Positions 8,641 through 18,031 of a stretch of DNA of 64,000 nucleotides are shown here, in pieces (the first letter of the stretch is position 1; each line of letters begins with the position of its first letter). Both the position numbers and the translations under genes were made by a program. The notes under the pieces were generated by a model. It did no database searches, was not told where the DNA came from, and was given only the letters and a program-made list of their open reading frames with translations. Source of the DNA: Ardenticatenaceae bacterium (GTDB lineage Bacteria > Chloroflexota > Anaerolineae > Promineifilales > Promineifilaceae); NCBI GenBank assembly GCA_020634435.1, contig JACKBS010000008.1, positions 310,001 through 374,000 on the forward strand. Reading direction: 5' to 3'.

Positions 8641-9124
8641 TAAGCATTTGAAAGAACTGCTGCAATAAATCCGCCGCTTCTGCTTCCAACACGCCGCTGG
8701 TGATGCTGACGCGATGGTTGAAGCGAGTCTCATCCAGCACATTGACGATAGAGCCGTGCGCCCCAAAGCGCACATCCTTTGCGCCATACACCAATCGTGG
8801 CAGCCGCGCCTGGATCATTGCCCCGGCGCACATGGGGCAAGGTTCTAGTGTGCAGTAGAGCGTTACGCCGAGCAGCCGCCAGTTTTGCACCGCTACGGCC
8901 GTTTCTTTCAGCGCAATCATCTCGGCATGGGCGGTTGGGTCCTGGTCACTTTCCTTGCGATTGTACCCCTGGCCCACGATACGGCCGTCTAACACCGCCA
9001 CCGCACCAACCGGCACTTCACCCAGTTCAGCCGCTTTGGCTGCCTGTTCCAACGCCACCCGCATCCACTGCTCATCCTGCCTTTGCTGGATTTCATCTGG
9101 ATTTGTAATGTTCACCTCGTTCAC
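8624..9124 (-). CDS. tadA: tRNA-specific adenosine deaminase
   Basis: A 166-residue zinc deaminase that converts the wobble adenosine of tRNA-Arg(ACG) to inosine. The zinc site is HAEMIAL and PCPMCAGAMIQAR; GAVAVLDGRIVGQGYNR is the usual core and FNHRV is near the C-terminus as in TadA. Start is GTG at 9124. The extreme C-terminus and stop codon fall in a dispersed repeat, suggesting that the repeat replaced the original end. It lies next to tRNA-Ser. Confidence 0.93.
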   Translation of the reverse strand: MNEVNITNPDEIQQRQDEQWMRVALEQAAKAAELGEVPVGAVAVLDGRIVGQGYNRKESDQDPTAHAEMIALKETAVAVQNWRLLGVTLYCTLEPCPMCAGAMIQARLPRLVYGAKDVRFGAHGSIVNVLDETRFNHRVSITSGVLEAEAADLLQQFFQMLRNGKR

Positions 9125-9219
9125 AGCGCCGGAATTATAACAAACTCATACGCCGCAAGCGAATACAGAACATAAAAGCCCATCGCAAATATAAAGACTG
9201 GACAAACCGCCCGAATTTG

Positions 9220-9255
9220 TCCCTTAGCCTGGGCATTCATGCCCAGGTCTTCGAT
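9220..9255. repeat. Small hairpin repeat, family A, copy 2
   Basis: On the minus strand this reads CGAAGA, then CCTGGGCATGAATGCCCAGG, then CTAAGGG. It matches copy 1 at 3150-3181 apart from one G-C pair turned into C-G and one extra A in the flank. Confidence 0.8.
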
Positions 9256-9416
9256 GCGTAGCCCAAACAACAGGTAAAAGCAGGGTGATAGTCTCACACC
9301 AGTTCACACCGTGTGTTATGATTAAATTGCCCAAAACTGCTAGAATTTTGTGCAAGCGAACGATTTGTCGTTCTGCCATAACCAACCTGGTTTGTGTACT
9401 GGAGAAAAAACACGCA

Positions 9417-12400
9417 ATGCGTAAAAATCGACTTCTAACTCTGTTTATCCTGCTTTTGGCAATTGTGGTGGCCTGCCGTGAAGAGGAACCGCTGCCTACG
9501 GCCGTTCCCCCCATCGCCTTACCAACAGCTACCCCCACCGCCACACCTTTCACTACTGACTTGGGCACAGAAACGGCCGTTGCCACCCCCGTTCCCGTTC
9601 AGATCGATCCCGAAGATATTGACTGGGCCCCGCAGGTGCTTTACAGCAGTCCCGCTCCCGGCGAGGATGTGCTGCTCGATGGTGCGATCACCATTCGCTT
9701 TGACCAGCCCATGAACCAACAGGCGGTTGAAGCCGCTTTTAGCATCACGCCCACCGAAGGAAACCAAAAGGTCACCGGTAACTTCTCCTGGCCCCGCCCG
9801 GACACCGTCGTCTTTACGCCGCAAACCGATTTTCAGCGTCGCCAAACCTACCAGGTGCAAATTGACGAAACGGCCGCTTCCCTCAACGGTCTTACGCTAA
9901 ATGTTCCGCTTGAACTGACGCTGCAAACGGTGGGTGCTCTAGAAGTTAGCCAGATCATTCCTGCCAATGGCAGCGCCGATGTACAAACCGATGGCGCGAT
10001 CACTGTGCTCTTTAACCGGCCTGTGGTGCCGTTGGTCAGCAGCGGGCAGCAGACGAATTTGCCCGATCCGCTCATCCTGGAACCAGCTGTGAGTGGGGCC
10101 GGTGAATGGACTTCCACCAGCATCTACCGCTTTGTGCCTGATGAGCCGCTGGCTGGTGCGACCACATATCGCATAGCCGTTGACGGAGATTTGACCGATG
10201 TCGTTGGCGTGAGCATGGCCACCGCCTTTACCAGCCAGTTCACCACTCTCAACCCCGACATCGTGACCATTGAGCCAGATAGCAGCGCCAATATCGCGCC
10301 AACTGCGCCGATTACCATCACGTTCAACATGCCGATGGACCGCACGACTACCGAGGCGGCCATTTCTCTCAGCAGTTTAGGGGATGCGCCCGATGCCGAG
10401 ATTGCCTACGAATGGTCAGAAGATAATCGCGTGGTGCAGCTAACGCCGCAAGAACTTCTGGCGCTAGATTCGACCTACCAACTGCAAATCACCAGTTCAG
10501 CCCGTGCTGCCAATGGTGAAGCCAGCCTCGGTGATACCGAAACTTTTGCCTACCAGACTGTGCCCTTCCCGGCCATTGTCCGCACGGCACCTTCGGCTGG
10601 CGGCCCTGTTGATCGCTTCCAGCGCGGCATTACGGTTCAGTTTGCCTCGCCGATGGATTGGGACACGGTGGAAAATCGCATTCGCATCGATCCTGCGCCG
10701 GAGCGGATGAGTACCTACATCAACCAATACAGCAATGAAATTACGCTCGACTTTAACCTGGAGCTGAACACAACCTACAGCGTGGTAGTGCCGGGTACGG
10801 TAGCCGATCCGTACGGCAACACGCTGGGCCAACCGTACACTTTTCGCTTTACGACGCCAGGGCGGGAACCGATCGCCTCGCTGGCCCTACCGCCACGCCT
10901 GAGCCAGTTTAGCACTAACTTCTCAACCAACGTGGATGTCATTCAGGTGAATGTGTCTCGCCTGGACTTGTCACTCTACAACCTGGGCCTGCCGCTCAAT
11001 TTGCTAAATCGGCCGTATGACATTTACGATTATCGCCCGGCGGCCTCGCCGCTGCGCACCTGGTCGTTGCCGCAAACCAGGGACCGCGATGAGGTTTCTA
11101 CAGTTACGGTGCCCCTGGCTGGCGAAGGTGGCGGGGCCTTATCTCCCGGCGTTTACCTGCTGACGGTTGATGCCCCGGAAACCAGCGAAGATGTGCGCTA
11201 CTGGCAAAACCAGCGCGAACTGCTGGTGGTGGGCGATACCAACATCGTAGTCAAAGAGATGTTTGGCTCGGTTTACGTGTGGGTGACCGATCTCGGATCG
11301 GGCCAGCCGGCTGCCGGGCGAAGCCTGACGCTTTACAGCGAGCAGGGGGTTTCCTTGGGCACGGCCGTTTCTGACAACAACGGTTTTGCGCGATTTGACT
11401 ACAACCCAACCAACGGCTATCTGGAAGGCGTGACGGTGATTAGCGGCCAGCCGGGGCAGGCGGGTTTTGGCATTGGCAGCAGCATTTGGGATTCAGGGAT
11501 TATGCCCTGGCAGTTTAACATTCCCGCCAACACCAGCAACGAAATCCAAACGCTGACCTACATCTACACCGACCGGCCCATTTACCGGCCCGGTGACATC
11601 GTCTACTTCAAAGGTATTGTGCGCGACACAAATTACGGCCGTTACCTTGCCCCCACCATCACCGATCTCGATCTACGGGTGGCCAGCGCCAACTTCTTTG
11701 GCGGCGAAACGTTTGAGCGTACCCTACCAGTAACCGTTGGCCCCGATGGCACCTTTAGCGGTGAATACCAACTCCCACAGGACTTATCGCTGGGCACTTA
11801 CCAGTTTTACGTGCAGACGCCCGATGTGGAAGCCTATCGCCAGTTCACCGTGGCCGATTACCGTGCCCCCGAATTCCTGGTGAGCATGACGTCGGATGAA
11901 CCGGAGCAGCTGCGCGGTGAAAGCGTGACCGTTGAGCTGGACGCCGAATACTTTTTTGGCGGCCCGGCCACCGATTTGCCCGTGGAATGGACAGTGTACG
12001 AGCTGGCTTACCAGCCAACCACCATCGACGGCCCGTACTTCAGCTTTGGCGATACGGCGGGCTTTTTCTATGAAGACCCCGGCCTGTTTGGTGGTTTTGG
12101 GGGCAGCGACGGCTATGGCAACTATGTGATCAACGGCAACGGCCGTACCGATGGCAACGGCCGTCTCCTCATTGACCTGCCCGCGGATTTGCTGCAAGAC
12201 GCTGACGCTGGCAGTCGGGTCATCACCATCGAAGCCTCCGTGCAGGATTTGTCCGAGTTTGCCGTCACCAGCCAGGCCACGGTAGTGTTGCATGCGGCCG
12301 AAACCTACGTCGGCATCCAGCCAGACGATTTTATTGGTCGGGCCAACACCGAATCGACTGTGAACCTGGAAACGATTGATTGGGACGGCCGTTCCGTGCC

Positions 12401-15400
12401 CAATCAGTCCGTCGAGGTTGTTTTTTACCGGCGCGATTGGGTGCCGCAGCGCACCCAGGATTACGGTATGTACTACACTCGCTGGGAAGCAGACGATACT
12501 GAATTGGCACGCACCACCGTGACGACCAACGGGCAGGGGCAGGCCAGCGCCAGCTTCACGCCAGAGGAAGGCGGCACTTACATCGCCGTGGCTACCGTTA
12601 CCGATGGTGGTGGGCGCGAGCAGCTCAGCAGCACCACCATCTGGGTGGCCGACAGTGGCCAGATTGGCTGGCAAATTGACCCACGCGACAAAACGATGGA
12701 GCTGACTCCCGACGCCACCGACTACGCGCCGGGCGATACTGCCCGCGTGTTGGTGCAGTCGCCTTTCACTGAACCGGTGCAGGTGTGGCTCACCATCGAG
12801 CGCGGCGAGCTACTGGAGCAGCGTGTAATTACCCTCAACGGCAGCAGCGACGTGCTAGATATTCCCATCACCGCTGAGATGGCCCCCAATGCGTTTGTCA
12901 CCATCACAGCCATCAAGGGTGTGACGGGTGGCAGCGATCCGTACCCGGAAATGCGCCTGGGCATTGCCGAACTGCCGGTTTCCACCGAGCAGCAAACGCT
13001 CACCGTGACCCTGACACCACAGCAAGATACGTTTGCGCCGGGCGATACGGCCGTTTACACCGTCACCGTCACCGATTACCAGGGCAATCCTGTCCAGGCT
13101 GATGTGTCGCTGGCATTGGTAGACCTGGCTGTGCTGACTCTGAAAGAAGATAACGCACCCAACATCGTGGATGCGTTTTATGCGGAGCAGGCATACCGCA
13201 GCCGCATGGGTTCTGGTCTGGTCTTCTCTGGCGAGGGGTACCCGATTGAAATTCCTGTTGAGCAGCTTGGCTTGGGTGGTGGGGGCGGTGGTTTTGCCAC
13301 CGAGACAGCCCTCGCCCGCGCCGTTGGTGATGACGACGATGTGCGGCAAGACTTCCCCGACACCGCTTTCTGGCAGGCTAACCTGACCACCGATGCCAAC
13401 GGGCAGGCTACCGTGGAGATTCCGCTGCCGGACAACCTGACCACCTGGCGCTTGAGCAGCAAGGCCGTGACTCAAGAAGAGACATTGGTGGGGCAAAATG
13501 CAGTGGACATCATCACGACGCTGCCGCTGTTGGTGCGTCCCGTCACGCCGCGCTTCTTTACTGCGGGTGATGTGGTGGAGCTGGGGGCGATTGTGAACAA
13601 CAACACGGGTGAGGCGCTAGAAACGGCCGTAACCCTCCAGGCGACTGGTGTCACGTTGGCCAGTGAAGCGACTCAAACCATTACCGTGCCCGCCAATGGG
13701 CAGCGTCTGGTGCGCTGGCCCGTCACCGTGCAAAACGTGGCGGGTGTAGACCTCACCTTCCGCGTGACTGGTGGTGATTACAACGATGCCAGCAAGCCCA
13801 CCTTTGGCGATGGTGGCGATATCCCCGTCTACCACTACACCGCCGACGACGTGGTGGCTACCTCTGGCCAGTTGGACGCAGCGGGCAACCGAGTCGAGGC
13901 TGTCCTGCTGCCGCCAGGTGTGGATTCAACTCAGGGCGAAGTGGCTATCACCCTTAGCCCGTCGCTGGCCGCGGCGTTGATAGACAGCATCCAGCTAAAC
14001 AATGAGCAAGACAGCTCTTCCCTGTGTGCCTACGCTGTCGCCGACCGGCTGCTGCCCAACGCTGCCCTGCTGAACCTGGCCCAACGCCTGCCCACCGCCG
14101 ATTTGGACGCCGATCAGGTTGCCGAATCAGACGCGGTGGTCTTGAGCAGTATCAATCAGCTGGAGCAGCTGGTGCTGGAAGATGGCGGTTGGAGTTGGTG
14201 CAGCGGCTCACAAAGCGACCCGTGGCTGACCGGCTACGCCCTGTTTGCCCTGGCGCAGGCCCGCGAACTGGGTTACGAGGTGCGTGCCTCCGTTCTGGAG
14301 AACGCGGCTAATTACCTGGTAGCACAACTGGTCACGCCCAGCACCCAGTTCGAGGCCTTCTCGGTCAACCGACAGGCGTTTTTCCTGTACGTGCTGGCCC
14401 GGCTGGATGCCGACGTGTTGACCGACCTGGATCGGCTGGTGGAGGAAAATCGTGCCCTGCTGGATCCGTACGGCCGTGCCCTGGTGGCCTCGGCCTATGC
14501 TGAGTTGGGGGTGACGGACAACCGGGTAGAGAGGCTGTTGACCGACCTGAACGACAGCGCCGTGGTAAGTGCTACTGGCACCCATTGGGAAGACGCCATC
14601 CGCGACTGGCGCAATTTGAACAGTGACGTGCGGGGAACGGCCGTCATCGTCAAAACGCTGGCCGAACTCGATCCGCAAAGTCCGCTGCTGCCCGGTGCGG
14701 TGCGCTGGTTGATGAGCGCCCGCGATACCCAGCTTTGGTCAACCTCTCACGAGACGGCCTGGACGCTGTTTGCGCTAACTGAGTGGATGGCGGCTTCCGG
14801 CGAGCTGGATGCCAACTATGATTACAGCCTGGAAGTGAACTTGCAGCCGGTAACCGACGGCAGCTTCACGACAAGCACCGTCACCAACAGCCGCAATTTG
14901 TCTATCCCGGTAAGCGATTTGCTGCCAGAAGATGCCAACTTCTTCAACTTTGGCCGTGGGGCGGGCGACGGCCGTCTTTACTACACCATGCACCTGGAAA
15001 GCAGCATCGACATGAACTTTGTCGAGGCGATCAATCGTGGCGTTTCTGTAGAGCGTGTCTATTACGACGCCGAATGCGACCCGGAAACCGAAACTTGCCA
15101 ACCCATCACCGAGATTGAAGCGGGTGAGCGGGTGCGCGTGGTGCTGACCATCATCGCCGAAAACGATCTGGTGTACGCTATGGTCGAAGACCCCATCCCA
15201 GCGGGCACCGAAGCGATTGATCCGGGGCTGGACATCAACTCGCCCAACCAGGGTGGTGAGGTGAATCGCGTAGATGAAGATTACCGCTATGGCTACTGGG
15301 GCTGGTGGTTCTTTAACCAGATTCAGTACCAGGATGAGCAGGTGGTCTTCCTGGCCAACTTCTTGCCTGCGGGCACGTACCAATACAGCTACTACCTGCA

Positions 15401-15509
15401 AGCATCCATCCCCGGTGAATATCAGGTACGGCCGACTTTTGCCCGCCAGACCTTCTTCCCGGAGGTAAACGGCCGCTCCGCTGGCATGGTCTTTAGCATA
15501 ACCGAGTAA
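9417..15509 (+). CDS. Alpha-2-macroglobulin family lipoprotein lacking the thioester cysteine
   Basis: A 2030-residue envelope protein. The signal peptide ends in lipobox VVAC (Cys20), so it is probably lipid-anchored. A Pro/Thr-rich linker is followed by four Big_5/SbsA-type Ig-like domains (about 75-480), then MG domains with TDRPIYRPGDIVYFKG (about 717), the A2M core with DTAFWQANLTTDANGQ and PDNLTTWRL (about 1315-1345), and a helical toroid with GGWSWCSGSQSDPWLTGYAL. Bacterial A2Ms are thought to trap attacking proteases. The canonical CxEQ thioester reads NNEQ (1528-1531), so covalent trapping is unlikely, as in YfaS-type paralogues. ATG 9417 has GGAGAA 10 nt upstream. No pbpC neighbour. 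Confidence 0.9.
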   Translation: MRKNRLLTLFILLLAIVVACREEEPLPTAVPPIALPTATPTATPFTTDLGTETAVATPVPVQIDPEDIDWAPQVLYSSPAPGEDVLLDGAITIRFDQPMNQQAVEAAFSITPTEGNQKVTGNFSWPRPDTVVFTPQTDFQRRQTYQVQIDETAASLNGLTLNVPLELTLQTVGALEVSQIIPANGSADVQTDGAITVLFNRPVVPLVSSGQQTNLPDPLILEPAVSGAGEWTSTSIYRFVPDEPLAGATTYRIAVDGDLTDVVGVSMATAFTSQFTTLNPDIVTIEPDSSANIAPTAPITITFNMPMDRTTTEAAISLSSLGDAPDAEIAYEWSEDNRVVQLTPQELLALDSTYQLQITSSARAANGEASLGDTETFAYQTVPFPAIVRTAPSAGGPVDRFQRGITVQFASPMDWDTVENRIRIDPAPERMSTYINQYSNEITLDFNLELNTTYSVVVPGTVADPYGNTLGQPYTFRFTTPGREPIASLALPPRLSQFSTNFSTNVDVIQVNVSRLDLSLYNLGLPLNLLNRPYDIYDYRPAASPLRTWSLPQTRDRDEVSTVTVPLAGEGGGALSPGVYLLTVDAPETSEDVRYWQNQRELLVVGDTNIVVKEMFGSVYVWVTDLGSGQPAAGRSLTLYSEQGVSLGTAVSDNNGFARFDYNPTNGYLEGVTVISGQPGQAGFGIGSSIWDSGIMPWQFNIPANTSNEIQTLTYIYTDRPIYRPGDIVYFKGIVRDTNYGRYLAPTITDLDLRVASANFFGGETFERTLPVTVGPDGTFSGEYQLPQDLSLGTYQFYVQTPDVEAYRQFTVADYRAPEFLVSMTSDEPEQLRGESVTVELDAEYFFGGPATDLPVEWTVYELAYQPTTIDGPYFSFGDTAGFFYEDPGLFGGFGGSDGYGNYVINGNGRTDGNGRLLIDLPADLLQDADAGSRVITIEASVQDLSEFAVTSQATVVLHAAETYVGIQPDDFIGRANTESTVNLETIDWDGRSVPNQSVEVVFYRRDWVPQRTQDYGMYYTRWEADDTELARTTVTTNGQGQASASFTPEEGGTYIAVATVTDGGGREQLSSTTIWVADSGQIGWQIDPRDKTMELTPDATDYAPGDTARVLVQSPFTEPVQVWLTIERGELLEQRVITLNGSSDVLDIPITAEMAPNAFVTITAIKGVTGGSDPYPEMRLGIAELPVSTEQQTLTVTLTPQQDTFAPGDTAVYTVTVTDYQGNPVQADVSLALVDLAVLTLKEDNAPNIVDAFYAEQAYRSRMGSGLVFSGEGYPIEIPVEQLGLGGGGGGFATETALARAVGDDDDVRQDFPDTAFWQANLTTDANGQATVEIPLPDNLTTWRLSSKAVTQEETLVGQNAVDIITTLPLLVRPVTPRFFTAGDVVELGAIVNNNTGEALETAVTLQATGVTLASEATQTITVPANGQRLVRWPVTVQNVAGVDLTFRVTGGDYNDASKPTFGDGGDIPVYHYTADDVVATSGQLDAAGNRVEAVLLPPGVDSTQGEVAITLSPSLAAALIDSIQLNNEQDSSSLCAYAVADRLLPNAALLNLAQRLPTADLDADQVAESDAVVLSSINQLEQLVLEDGGWSWCSGSQSDPWLTGYALFALAQARELGYEVRASVLENAANYLVAQLVTPSTQFEAFSVNRQAFFLYVLARLDADVLTDLDRLVEENRALLDPYGRALVASAYAELGVTDNRVERLLTDLNDSAVVSATGTHWEDAIRDWRNLNSDVRGTAVIVKTLAELDPQSPLLPGAVRWLMSARDTQLWSTSHETAWTLFALTEWMAASGELDANYDYSLEVNLQPVTDGSFTTSTVTNSRNLSIPVSDLLPEDANFFNFGRGAGDGRLYYTMHLESSIDMNFVEAINRGVSVERVYYDAECDPETETCQPITEIEAGERVRVVLTIIAENDLVYAMVEDPIPAGTEAIDPGLDINSPNQGGEVNRVDEDYRYGYWGWWFFNQIQYQDEQVVFLANFLPAGTYQYSYYLQASIPGEYQVRPTFARQTFFPEVNGRSAGMVFSITE

Positions 15510-15552
15510 TCGGTGGGCGGTAATCCGTTTACCGTTTACCGAACACGGAATA
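15510..15552. repeat. GGTAAACGG-family repeat after the A2M gene
   Basis: Contains TAATCGGTGGGCGGTAATCC and GTTTACCGTTTACCGAACACGG. The A2M stop codon TAA lies at its edge, in the family's GTAATCGG word. Confidence 0.6.
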
Positions 15553-15562
15553 CTGACAATTG

Positions 15563-15618
15563 CAAAGCAGGTGATGGGTCGCCCGAGAAATGCCCGTCAC
15601 CTGCTTTGTTAATTTTTT
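15563..15618 (+). terminator. Intrinsic terminator of the A2M gene
   Basis: 12-bp stem CAAAGCAGGTGA / TCACCTGCTTTG followed by TTAATTTTTT. Confidence 0.9.
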
Positions 15619-15758
15619 AACAGTTCAGTAAATTTTCACGTCGCCTTAACTTCCCGTTGTGCCAGAATGTTGAATACTAGAGCGGAAGAAATTCCGTTAG
15701 AAGTACAAAGTAGATTGTAGTGAGTGGTGTAACGGCCGTATCGTTAGTAGGTGACAAA

Positions 15759-17189
15759 ATGGAAGCATACACTGAAGGCGTCATTACCATTGGTGAGCAG
15801 CAAATTCATTATGTGGAAGCGGGCAAAAAAGGGCGGCAAATCGCCCTGATGATCCACGGGTGGTCCAGTTCCTGGTACGCCACCTCCCCGCTTTTGGGCC
15901 AGCTAGCCCAGCGCTTCCACTGCATTGCCATTGATCTGCCCGGTTATGGGCAATCCCCTCCCTTAGCTGAAACAACTACCATTGCCAAATATGTGGATCT
16001 GCTGGCCAATCTCATTGGCCGGATGAGCGATGGGCCGGTGGTGCTGGTGGGTCACTCGATGGGTGGCATGATTAGCCTGACCCTGGCCATGACACACCCC
16101 GTGCTGGTCGAGCGCATGGTTTTGCTAAGCCCAACGATAAGCGGCCGTTTATCAACCGCCATCAACCTGTTCATCAGCCCCATCACCATGATGGAACGTT
16201 TTGGCCTGGGCAGCTTCCTGGTCACGATGACAGAACGTGCTTTTGTGGGCCTGACCGACCGGTTGATGCGCCCTGTGTCTTTTGCCGAGCGCACCGGCAT
16301 CACCGAGGCAGATTATGAGCGGCTGCGTATGGATGCCCGTAAGCCGGGCCAGGGGCGCGTTCGGGCTGAGTGTTACCGGGCGATGTTGGAAAATGATTTA
16401 AGCGGCCGTTTAGGCCAGGTGGAAACGCCCTCGCTGGTCATCTGGGGCGCAGAAGATAACACCGTGCCCCTGCGCGATGCTGGCGTGGTGGACGATGAAT
16501 GGCCTGCTGCCGACCTGCGCATTTTGCCTAAGGCAGGCCATTGGCCCCAATTTGAAGCCCCCGATACTACCCGCCGCATGGTGGCAGCGTTCCTGGGGCT
16601 GCCGCTGCACAGCAGTGCCCTCTTTAAGCCGGTCGAAGAAGATGAACTAGCTCAAATCAGTGAGATTGCTCAATTTTTTGCCAGCTCCGACGTAGGCAAC
16701 GATTTAACGCTGGCCCAGCGCACCCGCCTGGCGGCACAGTGCCAGGTGCGTACCTTTGATCCCGGCGATGTGATCGCCGAGGCGTCAGAAACCAGCGATG
16801 AGCTGTTCATCATTCAAAAAGGGTACGTGGAAGTGTGGAAAGACCCGGAAAGTAAATCCGGCAGCCACAAGCATAACCAGGACAAAATGGAGCATGTGGC
16901 CAACTTACGCGCCGGGCAAATTACTGGTGAGCTGGCCATGCTGGATCGCGGGGGGCGCAGTGCCGACCTGATCGCGGGGAGTGAAGGCGCGACGCTGCTG
17001 GTGCTCAGCCGTGAGCGGCTGCTGGCTCTGGTAGAAGATGATTCCGAGCTGGGTGCGCGCTTCCTGTGGAATATGTCCAAGGCGATGTCGGCGCGGGTGC
17101 GCTTTGTGCTGTGGCAGCTTAATCAAGAGCGCCAGGGCGTGGTCGCAGAGCAAGAGGCGGCGTTTGGACGGCTGCCGGTGCGGAATTAA
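15759..17189 (+). CDS. Alpha/beta hydrolase fused to a cyclic-nucleotide-binding domain
   Basis: A 476-residue two-domain protein. Residues about 1-290 are an alpha/beta hydrolase: oxyanion region MIHGWSSSW, nucleophile elbow GHSMGG (Ser100), acid in WGAEDNTVP and His in KAGHWPQ. Residues about 315-450 form a Crp/cNMP-binding domain: the phosphate-binding segment TGELAMLDRGGRSADLIA keeps the Glu and Arg of the consensus, suggesting that it can still bind a cyclic nucleotide. I infer a hydrolase gated by cAMP or cGMP; substrate unknown. ATG 15759 has AGGTGA four bases upstream and is preferred over the in-frame GTG 15720. It is flanked by terminators, so it is monocistronic. Confidence 0.85.
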   Translation: MEAYTEGVITIGEQQIHYVEAGKKGRQIALMIHGWSSSWYATSPLLGQLAQRFHCIAIDLPGYGQSPPLAETTTIAKYVDLLANLIGRMSDGPVVLVGHSMGGMISLTLAMTHPVLVERMVLLSPTISGRLSTAINLFISPITMMERFGLGSFLVTMTERAFVGLTDRLMRPVSFAERTGITEADYERLRMDARKPGQGRVRAECYRAMLENDLSGRLGQVETPSLVIWGAEDNTVPLRDAGVVDDEWPAADLRILPKAGHWPQFEAPDTTRRMVAAFLGLPLHSSALFKPVEEDELAQISEIAQFFASSDVGNDLTLAQRTRLAAQCQVRTFDPGDVIAEASETSDELFIIQKGYVEVWKDPESKSGSHKHNQDKMEHVANLRAGQITGELAMLDRGGRSADLIAGSEGATLLVLSRERLLALVEDDSELGARFLWNMSKAMSARVRFVLWQLNQERQGVVAEQEAAFGRLPVRN

Positions 17190-17215
17190 GGAAGATTATT
17201 TTGCCGCTTTTTTAG

Positions 17216-17247
17216 ACGCTGACCAGAGGTGATGGTCAGCGTTTTTT
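17216..17247 (+). terminator. Intrinsic terminator
   Basis: Stem ACGCTGACCA / TGGTCAGCGT, loop GAGGTGA, then six T residues. It ends the hydrolase-cNMP gene. Confidence 0.93.
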
Positions 17248-17453
17248 GTTCAGTCATCTGTCATCTTTTCCTTACCTGAATATCACACCATATCTGTGAC
17301 ATTTGCCACCCGATAATTTACCCTAAACTCAGTAAACTTTAGCCCATAATCTGAACATAAAACTTTATTTTTGGAGGATCGGAAAGGCTCCAAAACGCCC
17401 CGATTTTCCCCAACCTTAAGAATATTTCCCTCGCCAGATGTAGGAGAGACGCC

Positions 17454-17873
17454 ATGTTAACCACAAATGATCTGATGACCATTGACCCGGAAACCGTCAC
17501 AGCGGATGTCCCTTTGCGTGAAGTAGTCGCCGTGATGAACCGGGCCAACATTCGCCAGGTTTTGGTTGTGGATGGTAAGAAACTGGTGGGGATTGTGACC
17601 GATCGCGATGTGCGCCTTGCCGTTAATTCTCCGTTGACCACCGAAGAGCCGCTACAGCGGCTGGAACTACTGAACGGCTTCAAGGCAAAGGATTGCATGA
17701 CATCAAATCCTCGCTGTGTCACACCGGAAACGCCGATTCACAAGGTTGCTGAACTGCTGAGCATGTACAAATTTGGTGCGCTGCCGGTGGTAAAAGATGA
17801 TGCGTTGGTAGGCATCATCACCGTAACCGATTTGTTAAATCAGATGGCGCTGATACCAGAACCAAAATCGTAA
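17454..17873 (+). CDS. Two-CBS-domain protein
   Basis: A 139-residue protein made only of a CBS pair: domain 1 about 7-60 (VLVVDGKKLVGIVTDRDVRLA) and domain 2 about 78-130 (GALPVVKDDALVGIITVTDLL). CBS pairs bind adenine nucleotides or S-adenosylmethionine and regulate partners. There is no enzymatic domain and no clear partner nearby. AGGAGAG precedes the ATG. It forms its own transcription unit ended by a hairpin. Confidence 0.9.
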   Translation: MLTTNDLMTIDPETVTADVPLREVVAVMNRANIRQVLVVDGKKLVGIVTDRDVRLAVNSPLTTEEPLQRLELLNGFKAKDCMTSNPRCVTPETPIHKVAELLSMYKFGALPVVKDDALVGIITVTDLLNQMALIPEPKS

Positions 17874-17905
17874 TTTTCCTCCTGTTTGAGATGTTTGTTT
17901 GGATG

Positions 17906-17939
17906 ACACCAGGACTGCTCGTCACAGCCCTGGTGTTTT
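17906..17939 (+). terminator. Intrinsic terminator of the CBS gene
   Basis: Stem ACACCAGG / CCTGGTGT followed by TTTT. Confidence 0.85.
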
Positions 17940-18031
17940 CTTTATATGTGCTTTGTCTTGCTTGTTAGCGTTTGCTTAGCAGCCTGGCCTAACTGGCTGA
18001 TGATTCCTGGTTACCTCTTTACAATGGTAGT

